A stretch of DNA of 64,000 nucleotides from Apostichopus japonicus (GCF_037975245.1 NC_092579.1:30527666-30591665), one strand, 5' to 3'; positions 11,646-25,735 are shown, counted from the stretch's first letter. Numbers and translations: made by a program. Notes: generated from the letters alone by a model not told the origin.

Positions 11646-12670
11646 TTGTGCAGGGTGTTACCTTGAATCATGTCCAATATTAATTGGCCTAGTAATCAAT
11701 TCCAGCTTTCTTGCTGTGAAATATTAAGAAATCTATAAAGAAACCAGAGTTAATTGGGACCACTAACTTCATGATGCATAAGACATTCAAACACATATAA
11801 GAGGCCTACACGGCATAACTAAGCACACTTTTGCTAAGTACAGGGAAGGCTTGGAAGCTATACTTGGTAAAGGAAGATTGGGTGAATGGAGACCATTAAC
11901 CCTTATGGTGAACTTCAAATAATCTGCACGTCATAATGGCGTAATGATATGCTGCGATTAATATACCTTATATCTTAACTGGTGATTGTTCATGCTCCTA
12001 CGATAACTCATATATGAACCATGTCATTTCAAAGAATAATAATAATTTATCACATTACATGATGAATGATCGCATATATCAGGTAATATATTCATCTCAT
12101 GTTTCACAAGAAATGAACATAATAGAGAATAAATTAATTGAATTATTGATACACAACCGCATTGGAAAGCATTTTCATCCTGCATTATGACTGAGACTTT
12201 TCGTGGTAAATCATTACTGTAGTTATCATGCTATAGGTAATGTTAATATTGTCATCAATGTATGTAGCCTATGTGGAAAAGCAAACATGAAAATGATAAT
12301 AGATTACCAATTTATTTCGGATAAAGCATCTGTGCGCTACCAACCGCCAGAGACACACTCCAGTAGGTAATGTTATAATTAAAAGTTATATGTAATTAAC
12401 ACATGTCCAAAAATGCATCTTTTTTTGCAATTAAATCGTCATGCATGTCTGCATGTTTTCAAGATCACATTTTGAGGGATTCAGAAAGTAGAGAGTTACG
12501 AACTTGTGAAGATGTGTCATCACCTCGGTATCTGCATTTCGGTTTGTTAGCCACTGTGCACTTTACATAACTATGTAGTCAGTGAAAAGAAAATTGCAGG
12601 ATTGGTAGGCTTTAATGTCAGTCACCACAAAGTATATTAATGTAAGTGATGTATAGGCACGAGGCCAACA
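11646..12670. other. Intergenic, no feature seen
   Basis: AT-rich; nothing recognised apart from scattered short AATAAT runs. Confidence 0.5.
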
Positions 12671-13045
12671 AGTCACATGTACCCCTTCCCTGCTCCCAAT
12701 AAGTTACATGTACCCCTTCCCTGCACCCAACTAGTCACATGTACCCCTTCCCTGCTCCCAATAAGTTACATGTACCCCTTCCCTGCACCCAACTAGTCAC
12801 ATGTACCCCTTCCCTGCTCCCGACTAGTTACATGTACCCCTTCCCTGCACCCAACTAGTCACATGTACCCCTTCCCTGCTCCCGACTAGTTACATGTACC
12901 CCTTCCCTGCACCCAACTAGTTACATGTACCCCTTCCTTGCACCCGACTAGTTACATGTACCCCTTCCCTGCACCCAACTAGTTACATGTACCCCTTCCT
13001 TGCACCCGACTAGTTACATTTACCCCTTCCTTGCTCCCAACTAGC
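12671..13045. repeat. 31-bp minisatellite, about 12 units
   Basis: Unit close to GTTACATGTACCCCTTCCCT followed by GCACCCAACTA. The first units alternate between two types (AAGTTAC with CTCCC against TAGTCAC with CACCC), giving a 62-bp dimer, and the later units become uniform TAGTTAC. The pyrimidine-rich core is strand-asymmetric (C/T on +). There are no unique spacers. Confidence 0.97.
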
Positions 13046-13160
13046 CCTGTTCATCTCCCGACTCTTCAGTTTATAGTCACTCCTTCCATCAGCTAACTTT
13101 TATATAAATATTTAGAGTATATAAACTAACATTTGCACCAAAATATTTCCCTCCATCTTT

Positions 13161-13232
13161 TCCACGGGAACCCAACACCGACATCCTGTGAGGGCATTTG
13201 GCAGACGTCCTATCCACTGACCGCCGCATTCT
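13161..13232 (-). mobile_element. Possible tRNA-derived SINE remnant
   Basis: On the minus strand CGGTCAGTGGATAGGACGTC resembles a tRNA D-arm/A box and GTTGGGTTCCCGTGG, about 45 nt further, resembles a damaged B box. Folding is poor and no tail was seen. It lies just right of the minisatellite. Weak call. Confidence 0.35.
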
Positions 13233-13299
13233 ACCCCTGTGACATTCCCCTCCTCGACGTCCTATCCCGGTAAATTGGAGTATCCGTCCCTTTATCAAT

Positions 13300-15650
13300 T
13301 TATTCTGCTGACTACCGCACTATAGTTCAAGATTGATACTAACGCTATCTAGTAGGGCTATAATGGCTGTGACGTCACTCATATACCTTACATTGCTTTC
13401 AGTTATTAGAATAATGATAATTCTTATTAACCACATCACCCAACGTTAACAGTTCAGCTCTTCATCAGAATACCCCTCTGCCCAACCCCTCGTCCACTCG
13501 GATCGTTATGCTAGAAATATCAAATAATGGTAATGAACATGATTATGTTCCGATTTAAACAAACGTTTTTCTGCGCCCTCTATTCATATCAGCTCTCTGA
13601 GATAAGTAAATTGTGTTAAAAAAATGATTCCATGTCTATGTAAGTATAGCATACAAGGTCGGGATTAAACGTAAATAGCAATGCTTGGCATTCAACTAAG
13701 ATTAGGAGATTGCTGGTGACCATTAAAACAGCCCTGAACTGGTGTCTAAGAATTAGTGAACGGCACTGTGCATATCTAGCTAACGTCTACAGCAATTAAT
13801 GAATCCAACTTCATTCTTAATTTGGTTTCTGTTATTTATGTCTTTGATTTGAACTCCGTTCCGAGTTCACCTTGGGTCAAACGTTGTTTTGAATAAATCA
13901 GAGTTTGTAATATTTATCATGAGCATTTTTTTTTGTGTGGAAATAGAAACCTTATACGGCTTCCTTCTAGATGTGTAACGTATCAGTTATAGTAGTGAGA
14001 TTGCATGCTCTGTCATGCATGTGCCCTTAGTTAGAGTGAGATATAACTGTCTAACATGTCCGTGAGGGGCAATTTTTTTCCATATGTTTATAACTTGACA
14101 GTTGACACGACGTAGAAGTGAAATCAATTTTAATTATCAGAAAACCGTAATTAGTAACTCAGCCCAAGGGATTGCTTGCAAGATTTATTCGTAATTAACG
14201 AAGCTATCCCTGAATAAACCAATCGTAACTCGGTTTGATGAAAGTGAGTCAAGATTTGCCCTCACAATGTTTGTGTTGGAAGACTGTAGAAAGAGACTTT
14301 GCGTGCCATAGACAAAGATGTCGAGAGAATTTGGCATGATTATAATACTCTTAAGTTTTCTTATTCTGTTTGCCCTTTTTTGCCCTGATAACGTGCATGG
14401 TGGAGGAAGACGTGTGGGCGGGTGGGGCTATCACTCCAATCGTTCCCTACGTTAGCAACACATCTCTGTAGCTGTATAGCTTTGCAACAGCCGTAAATAG
14501 ATGTAGTCGGTATATATAATTCACTCTTCCAAATATTGAATCTTTATTAATATTATGCATCTGCTTATATAATGTACAATTAGGAAGCAGCTAGGTTGAC
14601 TTTTGGAGAGTGACGTTTGTTTAAATTAAAACAAAGTTGGTTACTGCAATTGTCAATAACCTGGTCAAGTGTTGTTGTTGTTCCTTTCAAAACTGACGAA
14701 ACAAATGTGAGAAATGAAGTTCATTTTCCATGCCAAACTTGTAGCTTATCACCCTCGTACAGCACTTGTAACGTCCCCGTGGGAAATAAGAGTGTTCGCT
14801 AGTCACTGACTAAAACCTTTTCCAATTACGAATAAGGAATTGATTGATTTACTTCTTATAAGAATTAAGTTTCCTCTGACGTAAGCAGTGGTACATTCTT
14901 TATCGATCACAATTGTCTGCGCATAAATTTGATTTTATTATTCAAATTTAGAGAAAGGTGAATATATTTTGCCTTCATTACGGTATGACTATATATAGAG
15001 TATAATAAATCCTTATATCGGCGACCTTAATTTCCGAGATCTAGAAAACAAGTACAATTGGTTGGGTGGGGAGGGGGGTGGGAGGAAGATATTAAATTAT
15101 GAAATTCAGATTATGACTGCGGGCTTAACTATGGACACAGTACTACGCTCGCAAATTGGTTCTGTACTTGTCAAAAGTCGAATTTCCGTTCTTACGAGCG
15201 ACAAAACTACGAGAATATCGTACCTATGGGCCTATGGTTTTATGGGCCTATAGCTGCACATGAGTCGGACATTTGGCTGATCTTGGCTCAATCGCTGAGA
15301 GCTCTTTGTTTTGGCGCACTCCTTATTTACGCCAAGCCCCTCAGCCCCCACCCCCCCCCCCCGGCCTGCCTTTCCATATTGTTATTGTTTATAATAAAGT
15401 GACTTATTTTGACATCGATTTTCTAACCAAACAGGACATCTAATTTTTTATATTTTTTATTTTGAAACCCTAATTAACCTCGTCTTGGTTGACCACAACG
15501 GAAAACCATGACCAATGCTGGTAGCAGTGTATACTGTACAGTCATATCATGCTTCCAAGCACTCGTACTGGCAGTATGAACAGTTCGAACCTTCATCTCA
15601 TAGAAACAGGTAATTCATAATTTCCATACTATCAGTACAATGAAGGGGCA
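13300..15650. other. Intergenic, no gene seen
   Basis: No exon supported. C12 run at 15351-15362 and a G-rich patch at 15062-15085. Confidence 0.5.
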
Positions 15651-15679
15651 TTGGAGCGGGACATGGGAATTCATAAAGC

Positions 15680-15713
15680 CATGGAGCTAAAAAACATTTT
15701 TTTTAGCTCCGTG
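15680..15713. repeat. Fold-back hairpin
   Basis: Arms CATGGAGCTAAAAAA (15680-15694) and TTTTTTAGCTCCGTG (15699-15713) pair at 14 of 15 positions with a 4-nt loop. No further extension. Origin not known. Confidence 0.8.
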
Positions 15714-16749
15714 ATAAAACTAAGCGTACATAACATAATCTGCCAACGTTTAAACCGCAAACGCTGTAGGTGGTCTGTGTGACCTTTCTATTCTTTAGAC
15801 CTCTCTGAATGGACAATCTTGGTTTGATTTTGTTTTTCGGCTTTGTCTATAAGTTGACTGTATTTTTCTAAAGTTATGACTCATGAGAGTAAATAATTCG
15901 AATTTCATTTTTAATTATCTCGACGATAGAAATGATTTCAAGTAATCAAGACTTTTATGAATTCCAAAATGTCACCAACAAAATATCCAAATTATGTATA
16001 AGTTCGCGCGTGAACTGACGATATATGTACAGATGCTTATCATTAAGCACGTGCTTATATATTAGAATACTTAACTTTAAAACTTCTTTTGTACTCACAA
16101 AGAAATACACTTTAGCTCTCGGTGTCCTAATTGAGGATTTTGAAATATTTATGTTTCATGTTTGGTTCCCACTTGACCTAATTAACCCCATTCACCACCA
16201 CACCCATTCACCACCCCCCCCCCCCCGCCCGCCCGCCCGCCATCCTCCCCACCCTAACCTCAAATTACTACTAGTTTACTTTGTATGTGTCATGTTACCA
16301 TCCTTAGGTAATAATGTTTTAATAATGTCATGTTTACCCGTGTCGAAGTGGAATTCCCCTGCGTTTACGTACGAGTCTCATTGCGTTTTATGTTACCCCT
16401 GGAAGCTGACATTATTGAACATGTTATGAACATATGTCAGAGATGGGCCAAAACAAATCGACGTCTTTTACTGAGCTATATGATTGTGAAACTGTGACCT
16501 TTAAGATTTTGAAATCGTGATCATATCCCAAGTGAAACTGCAGTGTACCAAATTGCTGTCAAATCTTAGTATTAGATTGAGTCACTGGCTAACTTCACAG
16601 TGACACGGTAAATTGCTTCTGAAGAGCATTACTGTTTGTGATCCATAGAACTGAGCGAGGTACATATCTCAAAAACAAACCCACTGACATTTAATTAAAA
16701 CTGAATTACTGCTTGCGAGGGATAAAACCACATGGGAACGTCATATAAT
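15714..16749. other. Intergenic with C13 run
   Basis: C13 at 16214-16226 continuing into (GCCC)n. A 134-codon frame over 16025-16429 is low complexity and has no recognisable domain. Confidence 0.45.
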
Positions 16750-16778
16750 CAGGGAGCTGCTACTCTAACAGCTCCCTG
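16750..16778. repeat. Palindromic hairpin H1
   Basis: CAGGGAGCTG and CAGCTCCCTG arms (10 bp) around a 9-nt loop CTACTCTAA, followed by GTATTAAACGG. Same family as H2 (16896-16924) and the perfect palindrome H3 at 29191-29220. Confidence 0.9.
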
Positions 16779-16895
16779 GTATTAAACGGCACGTGTACAA
16801 GGCTATCTGTACAATGCTACAATATACCAGGGTCGCTATCCACCCTCCTCGTCCCTCACACTGATGATGGCATTACTAACATTAGGGTGTATAAG

Positions 16896-16924
16896 CAGGA
16901 AGCTGCTATACTAGCAGTGCCCTG
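16896..16924. repeat. Palindromic hairpin H2, imperfect
   Basis: Arms CAGGAAGCTGCTA and TAGCAGTGCCCTG pair at 10 of 13 positions around TAC, followed by GTATAAGAC. Starts 146 bp to the right of H1, with similar 3' flank (CTGGTAT). Confidence 0.75.
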
Positions 16925-19900
16925 GTATAAGACTACATGGACATGTCTTTCTTTTGCTTCTCGTATGTAAGTCGGGGAGGGGGGGGGGCGCTAAGATAAT
17001 TTTGTCGAAATTAAGAATATATTGTCGCGCAGATTGGTGCAGACATAGCACTTATCAAGGTCAGCATCCTCCCAAGTTTACATATAATAACCCGTTATTT
17101 TACAATTACTATCGGAAAAAAAATCGCACGAGTGAGGAGAATAGGTAGGGGTATAGTTGCAATAAAGCCCACGTAAGTAATGACGACGTCTTATGCACTG
17201 AATATCAGTACATATCAAATTATGTAAAACATTACTTTCTCACATGAACGCACAGAATAGAGGGACGGAAGGAATTAAACATCAACTTGACACCGGATGG
17301 GTGGGGGGGGGGGTGGGGGAACAATAAGACTTGTTATTGAGAACTTCAAATTAAATACAAATCCAACATCCAAGTTTCGATGATAGAAAAGTACCTCCTG
17401 AACTCTCATCTGCTTAAATTCAGTCTAAAGACAACGAAAAAGTATAGCAAGATGCGTAACTGTGCCATTCCGTATATATACGTTAACGTAAAACAACATA
17501 TAAAATTGCTCCAGGCATTTGTCTTGCTGAATGGTGCAACATTTACAATGTTCCAAATGATATTGAATCCGCTAAAATGATATCTTTTGAATTCTGTTTC
17601 TAACTTATCCTCTAAATTATTCCGCATTAATGTTTTCATGCCTCCAGTGCATATAATGTCTACACACATCTGCCTCCCTGTTTTCTTCTTCTTCTTCATA
17701 TTGTGCTATTAAAAACACCCCTCACGCTCGGCAACAAATTGTTAATTGTGTTGTCGGCGTTGCCTATAAGGTGAGATGTTTGTCCATTTCCATCCACATT
17801 TATCAAGTATAAGGCCTAGGAATATATTTATATTTTGCTCACGTGGAAAAGAAAATATTACTGTAGACACAAATTTACTGGACTCCAATAAAGCGTTCGT
17901 TTCAGTGAGGAGGGGTTTTGCTGATCGATTGAGCACACATCGTATGGTTGTTATATCTTTGGGTTATTGTCTTCGCACACGCTTAAATGGAGCTTTATTT
18001 ACAAAGAGAAAGTTTGACAAGATTGAAAACCTTAGCCGGGAGATTTGACAGCTGGGCCTTTTTTGTATCTTCGTATTTCTAGATTAATCCGAGGACAATA
18101 ATTGATGTTGGAGATCTACTCGCTCATAGGATCACAAGTAAATTCTTTTAAATTACTTTCGGTCTGAAAGAAGGTTACCTACACAGTGATGACGTCCGTG
18201 CATGCGTGTTACATCTCTGCTAGTTATTATAACCTCAATCGATACATTTTACGTCAACTTGAAAACTTTTCACCAATTTTCAAGGAATCGACATTTTCAC
18301 CTATAGGCTACTAATAGAAGGATATTAAAACAACGTTACATGGTAGCCTACAGTGACATTATGATTGGTTTTCATTGGCAATAGGTGTGACATGTGATAT
18401 ACCAAATGGGGGCATGTATAGGCCTACATGCAGTTGAATAAGACGAGATTTACAACAAGATATAGTGTTGCCATACATGTAGAATGCTGATACCCAATAT
18501 TTGTGTATTCCTATAGTTTGTTAGATTAGCATCATAACGTTTCTTACTTAAGAGTTAAATCTAATATAGGCTAGGTAAAATTTCAATTACCTTCCTGATG
18601 GTATTTTTTCCCCTTTATTTTGGTCGCATGAATTTATCAATTTAGAAAACACAAACATACATATATAATTATCAAAGAAAGAGATAAATAAAAGACTTAC
18701 TTCAAAATTACAAAAAAACGCTTTAAATACCACTATTCTTTGCAGGAACATATTTTTTCAACGATTTTATATCGAAATAGCACCGATTTCACTATAGCCT
18801 ATAGCCTAATTAGTGATTTTATCAAATTGTCATATTTTCCTTTTCTGATTAATGTCCAGGCTGATAGCCTACTTGGCAGTTAAATGATAACCACTTATAC
18901 GTACACCTCAGCTACATTGCCGCACCGTTTCTCACCTTAAAGTTGATGTTGTTGTTTTCCTGAAGTTTCATTATATTCATATTATATATATTTCATATTA
19001 TTTTACAAACTTAACTCCCCAAGAATAGCAAGACCAACAAATTCAAATCCGTTATCGTACTTTGTACCAATTTGCGTTAGATGAGAAGGTCATGCTAACT
19101 GACAAAGTCACTTTTCTCAAATTAATGACAAATATAAATCTACATTTGATATCTAAAGAAAACCCTAAATATATATTTGTGTATATATATTTAATTGTCA
19201 CATTTAATATCTGAATATTACAGATAATGTATAAAAAAATTGCCAAAATTATACTCAGTATATCGCAAAGTTGTCATTACAGTTCAAGACATGTCTTGTT
19301 TTTACACACAACTTACCTGTTTATAATTCACTCTTGAAAACGTCCTTATTGGTTTAGATAATTCCTAAACTTGTCCAAATATTTGTAAATGTCGCAGAAA
19401 CTGCTAGAGTAGTAAAGGTGTACACAACCATCACTTCTTCGTGCACTGCGTTATAATTCTCCAATGTACTAAATGAGAATGCTAGTGCAGAATAAGAACC
19501 AACTTATACCATCCACCCGAGATGGGAGTCGGATCTACCGTAGCCGAAAAGTGCCATAATACCAGTAGCGTAAGATTCTATCTATTTAATTTAACCAAAC
19601 ACGTACTTAACATTAATTCCTTCCCATAAGTTATCAAGAATATGAATATATCGAATCTTTAATTTTACTATGACTTTGTTGCATTTTTCGGTGAAAGTCG
19701 TCCTGTTTGAATGCTAAGAGCAATGAAGGGATATAACAACTAGTGTGTGATAAATATCGTATTTCAAAAGCAATTTCGTAAAACTAATATAATTTACTGC
19801 AAAATGGGGTGTGTAGGTGGGGGGGGGGGGGGGAGTGGGCGACTACACTGTACTTTGTAATTTCTAATCGAAAGAGAGACAAGGAATGCATCAAACTGCT

Positions 19901-22300
19901 TGAGTGTATAACCAACGATGGAGCGAAAGTCGCTATCTAATTACAATTTTGTGAATGGATTTTTTTTCGTTCGAAAACATCACTTTAGGTATAACTTTAT
20001 CTTTTCACCGATAACATAACAGTTGCTGGTGTCCATGTCATTTCAAAGTATAGACTTGTAAGGGCCGGGGCCATCTTTGGTTCTGTAGATATTTAGCACC
20101 ATATTCAGATGGTAATTTACCTGACTAAGATGACGGATAAATATGAAAACGCCTGCTTTGGTGTAATAAAACTGATGGTGCATTGGTACGATTTTACAAT
20201 ACTTCATGTAAAGTTGTTACCTATAATTGCAGATTAGAAAAGAACGACCTTAACTGCGAGTATAGTGTTAGCTTCCATTATATTTTGCAAGAGTGTGAAT
20301 TTATTAATAAGAACAACAAACAGAGACTAGAGAAACACAAGCATCAACGCTATTTGAGAAATTTGTTTTGATTGGTAATATTTCTGAGCAGTTTATTCAT
20401 TTTTTTTGTGCGAAATATAGATAGTGTCATTTCCTTTCCTTCCATCTCCTTTGTTCCCTTGCTTCTGTAAAGTATACTAGGTATACGTAACATTAAGTTA
20501 AAATAAGCGGATTTCGTGTAAGCTGCAGACAATAAGTAAGATATCAATGAAAATCGCTACTTTAATCCACAAAAGTCACTCAGAAATGAAGAGACAACAC
20601 GAATGACAGAGGCAAAGACAAATACCAACAATCAACTAGTAATAGATAGGCAAATAAGATTATAAATAGGCGATATTTAAATAAATGGATAGTTTTTGCT
20701 TCTTTCGTATAGTCCTATAAGGTATTGAGACAAGCAGTTGTAAAGCAATGACAGTATAGATTTCAGTAGCTTTAAAATCTGAGTGAAAAGGATTTGCAGA
20801 ACGCGTGATTAAAGTAATCAGTACAATAGTTGTAACGCAAAAGGATATTCACAAATAATGAAAGTTAGATAAAACGACTTGAAGTTAGGTCATATCGCAA
20901 TATTTAAGTTTTATTAGATGGTTCGATGATTTGCTTAGAACGGCCCTCGGTGCAAACTGCATCTAGAAGAAACGTTGACATGCTGGTAAACGATATCCGG
21001 CTATAAAGTTCTTTTAACTTAATGTGACTTATATAATATATACTTTTATAAATAGCTATTTATAGTTTTTTTTTTACTTTTATACATATTATCAAATCAA
21101 CTACTGACCATAAATACATAATGGCTGCTAACTCACCACATTTACCACCACAAAAGGTGCGAACACCACATACTATACTACTTACCTATAGGCAATGTAA
21201 CACTCTTTGTTCATGGACATGTTTTTTTTTCTCTCGAATGTTCGCTTAGATTATGACTAGCCTAGCCCCACACAACCTTGCGTTTAGACCTAGATATGCC
21301 TCAGAGTGGAACATTTTGACGTCTATAGTTCATTTTGAGTTCAATAACTCAATTTTTCTGAAGGAGAACGCCTCTGCATGGACCTCAGGTTTACACCCCC
21401 TCGTTGATAAATCCTGGCACCACCCCTGCTAAACTGTATTGATGAGGGCATGAACTATGTGTCAACTTTCTGCGAATCAATATCACCGCGGTATATGTGT
21501 TACTCCGAGAAGTGCTTACTTATTATATAGTTTGTTATTTGGTCTCTTCGTTATTACTAGTACCACTCATTTTGTATGTTACGAGACACCTCCTTTATGT
21601 TTCCTTTCACTCTTAATTGGCATAATACTCACGTGACTGCTACCATTGATCAAGACTCTTAATTATCTCTTATACTCATGAGTTTGGTCAATTCAAGGAC
21701 CATCTTTAAATTTTGTAGAAGAGCGTAAAACCTTTTCCTCTTCTATTTTAAGGTCCGAAGATTAAAAGGTTTTCCCATTAATAATGGAACTTAACAGAAT
21801 TTTAGTTTGAATATGAACGTATAAATTCTTGGAAAAAGGCGGTGTAAAATAAAAGAATTTCATCAGAAGGGGCCTTTACGTTTTCTTTTGATGCGAAAAC
21901 TCGGTTAGTAAATTGATGCCGAGAGGGTTGTCTGTTACTGCTGTAATGCGTAAGGAGATTATTAGCATAGGGTCTATAACTTTACAGCGAATTAGTTAGA
22001 TTTTCTGGTAAAAGACTTTGCTGAAATAAAAATTAACCTCTTACTAAAGGCTTACCGTATATCAGCTGTGAAAGAAGTGGGGTAATGAAACGTAGAAGTA
22101 CCTAAGTACTGCTATCTGACTTGAAATGGTACAATCACCCATTGGTTGTTGATATCAAAGTTACGTTCCTAAAAGACCGAATGGTATTGATTGATATGAG
22201 TGACGTTAAAAAAGAAACGTATATGGGTGAAGAACTAATCCTATAATCGAACCTGAAATCACAAAGAGGGTGCAGCTGTATATGTTTCTCCCACTCAGTC
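16925..22300. other. Intergenic, no gene seen
   Basis: Anonymous AT-rich sequence with pure G runs at 16979-16988 (G10), 17303-17313 (G11) and 19819-19833 (G15). The longest frames here (up to 97 codons) have no recognisable motif. Confidence 0.5.
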
Positions 22301-22815
22301 TGTATCGAGTTTAATTTGTAGTTTGTATCGAGTTTAATTTGTAGTTTGTATCGAGTATAATTTGTAAGTTGTATCGAGTTTAATTTGCAGTTTGTATCGA
22401 GTTTAAGTTGAAGTGTGTAGTTTGTATCGAGTTTAATTTGAAGTTTGTATCGAGTATAATTTGTAAGTTGTATCGAGTTTAATTTGTAGTTTGTATCGAG
22501 TTTAAGTTGAAGTGTGTAGTTTTTATCGAGTTTAATTTGAAGTTTGTATCGAGTTTAGTTTGAAGTTTGTATCGAGTGAAATTTTAAGTGTGTATCGAGT
22601 TTAATTTGAAGTTCGTATCGAGCTTAATGTGTAGTTTGTATCGAGTTTAATTTAAAGTTTGTATCGAGTTTGATTTGTTCTTTGTATTGAGTTTAGCATA
22701 AAGTTTGTATCGAGTTTATTTGTAGTTTGTATCGAGTTTAATTTAAAGCTTGTATCGAGTTTAATTTGTAGTTTGTATCGAGTTTTATTTGTAGTTTGTA
22801 TCGAGTTTATTTTGT
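22301..22815. repeat. 23-bp minisatellite, about 22 units
   Basis: Unit close to GTTTGTATCGAGTTTAATTT plus GTA. The TATCGAG core is almost invariant while the ATTTGTAG part varies (AATTTGAAG, AAGTTGAAG, AATTTAAAG). Some units carry an extra TGTGTA. No spacers of the CRISPR kind. Confidence 0.97.
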
Positions 22816-24517
22816 ACTAAGGTGTGTCAGAGTAATATACTCATTAGATGTAAGTGAGCTTTAATCTTCTGGATGGATTTATAGATGAGTCAGTTTCAAA
22901 TACATTCGCTAAATATATAGCCAAGCTTGCAGGATAGAGGGAAATAAAGGGGCATTGTAAATGACAGCAGCGAGCATTGGTCATTAAGGTATAGGCCTAC
23001 TATGTGACGTAGCAGACACGACAGTGAAGAAAAAAGAGGGATATCAAAATAGCTGGTTTTTAAAGTGTTAAATTCCTTGTATCTGTAATGAACCATTACT
23101 GTTATATAGGATGTAGAATAACGCCCTCTCTATTATTCTGTTGATGACGATTATTGCACAACCGTGACACAAATCTACTCGTAAATTAATTGTCCAGTTG
23201 AAACAGAACATTTATGCTGTATGCGGGGAAAAAACGTCTGTTCCAAAGTTCCTACAAAACAATAAAGCATAGCCTGCATGCCATTGTCATGACAAAGATA
23301 ACAAAACACTGACAGGAACCTAAGAAAGAATTATAATCTAAGGGTTTACGGTTGAATCAACAGTTTATCCAAAGTGTACACAATATATCTAGCTTCATTT
23401 AACTGAGAAACAACCTCAATAAAACGACAGACATAAAATAGGTATCGGAAAAGCAAGCGTTACCCCCCCCCCCCCCCTCCGATATCCAGCACCACCACTC
23501 GGCCAAATTTGTCATTACCGTATTTTTTATTTTTTATGTTCTGTTCTTTTCTTTAGGTTCTTGGTTTATCCTCTAAAATCAGAGTGTATGTTTACAAAGT
23601 ATAGCCCAAGGTAGCAGCATATGTGAAATCGTTACTGGATAAATTTACATAAAACTGAGAGTAGTACGCCCCAGAAGAGGGTGATTTTAACTAAAGTTAC
23701 TCCTCACACCTCTTCAGCCAAGATAATGTTAGCCGTCGGGGATTTCTTTTTAAGGGCAGAAATGTAACGTAGAAATTAGCATAGTGATCATTAAAGAATT
23801 TGGATTAAATTTTTATCAGAATTTTTGAAAACTTTCTTTGAACAAAACACACGTTTTCCGCTTCTCATGTTTATCTGGAGATTAAATTTCAGTAAACAAT
23901 GCATTTAAGAGCTCTTCTTCATCCTCTTTGCACGTTAACAATTTCAAGAAATCTATGTTTCAATCTTGATAATAAAAGCAATATGAAAAAAAAACTTTCC
24001 TGAAATTGTCAATGCTTTCACGTGCAGGTAAACAACACATTCTTATAGAGTTAAGACAAATGCACAGATATAGGGAATTAATGGTGGTTCCAAAATAGAA
24101 ATTGGATTCGAATGATTTAACTTATGCCTGACGTATTGAAATATTATCCTCTTGCCTTTCATTGAACCCGTTGTGAGTGGTAACGTTGCTAAGCTTAAAA
24201 AGCGGGGTAACATTTAGGTATCAGTTTGTAAATCTTTGCTCATTTTGAGTTTGTTCTAACAATAGACTAACAGCTTGTAGTTGTTTTGTTGACATGATAT
24301 TGACTGAAGTATATAAACTTACGAAATTTCATTTGGTGAACATATCACACAATAATTCATTTCATACGACTACGCCTCTTTAAAATTTACTGATGACAAA
24401 TTTAATACGACAAACTTGGTTCAAACAAAATTTGCTGAAGAAAAATATTTTCCGAGAGATTTGAAACTATTTGTTTCATTCATGTCTAACAGACAATTAT
24501 TAATACACACTGACGTC
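22816..24517. other. Intergenic, C15 run
   Basis: C15 at 23463-23477. No exon or element supported. Confidence 0.5.
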
Positions 24518-24569
24518 CCATCTTTCTCTGTCTCCTTCCCTCCCCATCTTTCTCTGTCTCCTTCCCTCC
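24518..24569. repeat. 26-bp tandem duplication
   Basis: Two adjacent identical units of CCATCTTTCTCTGTCTCCTT plus CCCTCC; pyrimidine-rich. Confidence 0.9.
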
Positions 24570-25033
24570 CCAACTCCACCTCTGTGTGTGTAGTAGTAAC
24601 ATCTGTCTATTACGTCACTCCTATTCCCCCTTGTGTCCAGTTTAAATACCTTTTCCTTGTGTTTGTTCCAGTCTGATTAAAATCAAACCTTATATCTATC
24701 AGTTTTGATTTATTAAACCTTGTCAAAATATTGCATTCCATCTGTGTCCTTGTTCGTACAGCTGTTTATTATGTGTTGTTTATTGATGTGGTCTTTAAAC
24801 TATAGTCTAGCAGGAACCGTCGAAAGAGAAACGTGTTCCACATATGTCTGGTGGAAATCAACTTAATTTCACTTGTGAATGGAAAGATGATTATTTTAGC
24901 GTTTGACTTATCATATATAAAATGCATTGAAAGTACTTGTGGAAGGCCATTCATACACGAATTACATTAATATTATGTTGATGAAGATTCACTTGCTGAT
25001 GGGTCTTCTTAATGATGAGGTAATTGCTCCCTG

Positions 25034-25087
25034 TATATATCGAATATGTCGGCTCCCGATATATCGAATATGTCGAGTCCCGATGTA
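25034..25087. repeat. 24-bp tandem duplication
   Basis: Unit of TATATCGAATATGTCGGCTC plus CCGA twice, with a third degenerate start (CGATGTATGAATAT). Confidence 0.8.
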
Positions 25088-25479
25088 TGAATATTGCTCT
25101 CATATCAGCTCTCACTCTGACTAGTCTAGTTTAGATTATATTTTATGATATTTTGACGTCTTTATGTCATGATTCATCGACTCTGAGATGAAAAGGAAGT
25201 TGTTTTCACAAAATTCATAACATATCGAGTCCATTACTTGTTTTAAGGTCACCATAGTTTGAGACTGAGTAAATGCAAGGTCTGTCGGTATAGGCCTTGT
25301 ACTGTGCCTCTTAAAATTAACGATTGTTTCAACAGTCCATCAATTAAACGACTTTATGACACAGGCTACCAGCGATGTATGCTAATCTTGCTATTTATAC
25401 AATTACATATGAAGTGATGTCGCTATGATCTGAGTTAATGAAGTGTCGTATATTTGATAAATCTTATTTTAAGCAATGT

Positions 25480-25735
25480 CATGTCATGTGAAGTGGTCTG
25501 GTGTGATACTACTTATGTGTTGTGCTGATGTGTCACGACGTGTGCTGTTTCATGTGATGTGATCACGCTCGACATCATGCAACATTATGTGACGTGACGT
25601 AACTGGATGATATGAGATAGGATGTCATGTTTAGATATGTCTTGTGATGTGACGCTGTTGAATGACGTCATGCTACAGCTTTATGATGCGTTCGGTGTAT
25701 GATATGTTATGTGATGTATCTGGAGATGTGATATT
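25480..25735. repeat. Cryptic TGATG/TGACG-rich stretch
   Basis: Degenerate array of ATGTGATGTGA-like words with several TGACG and TGACGTCA-like sites (for example GTGACGTGACGTAAC near 25590 and ATGACGTCATG near 25662). No regular period. Either a decayed simple repeat or a cluster of CRE-like sites; I favour the former. Confidence 0.55.

Noticed and set aside
12671-13045. CRISPR-like regular repeats (also 22301-22815)
   Set aside because: Units abut directly with no unique spacers, and the genome is eukaryotic; these are minisatellites.
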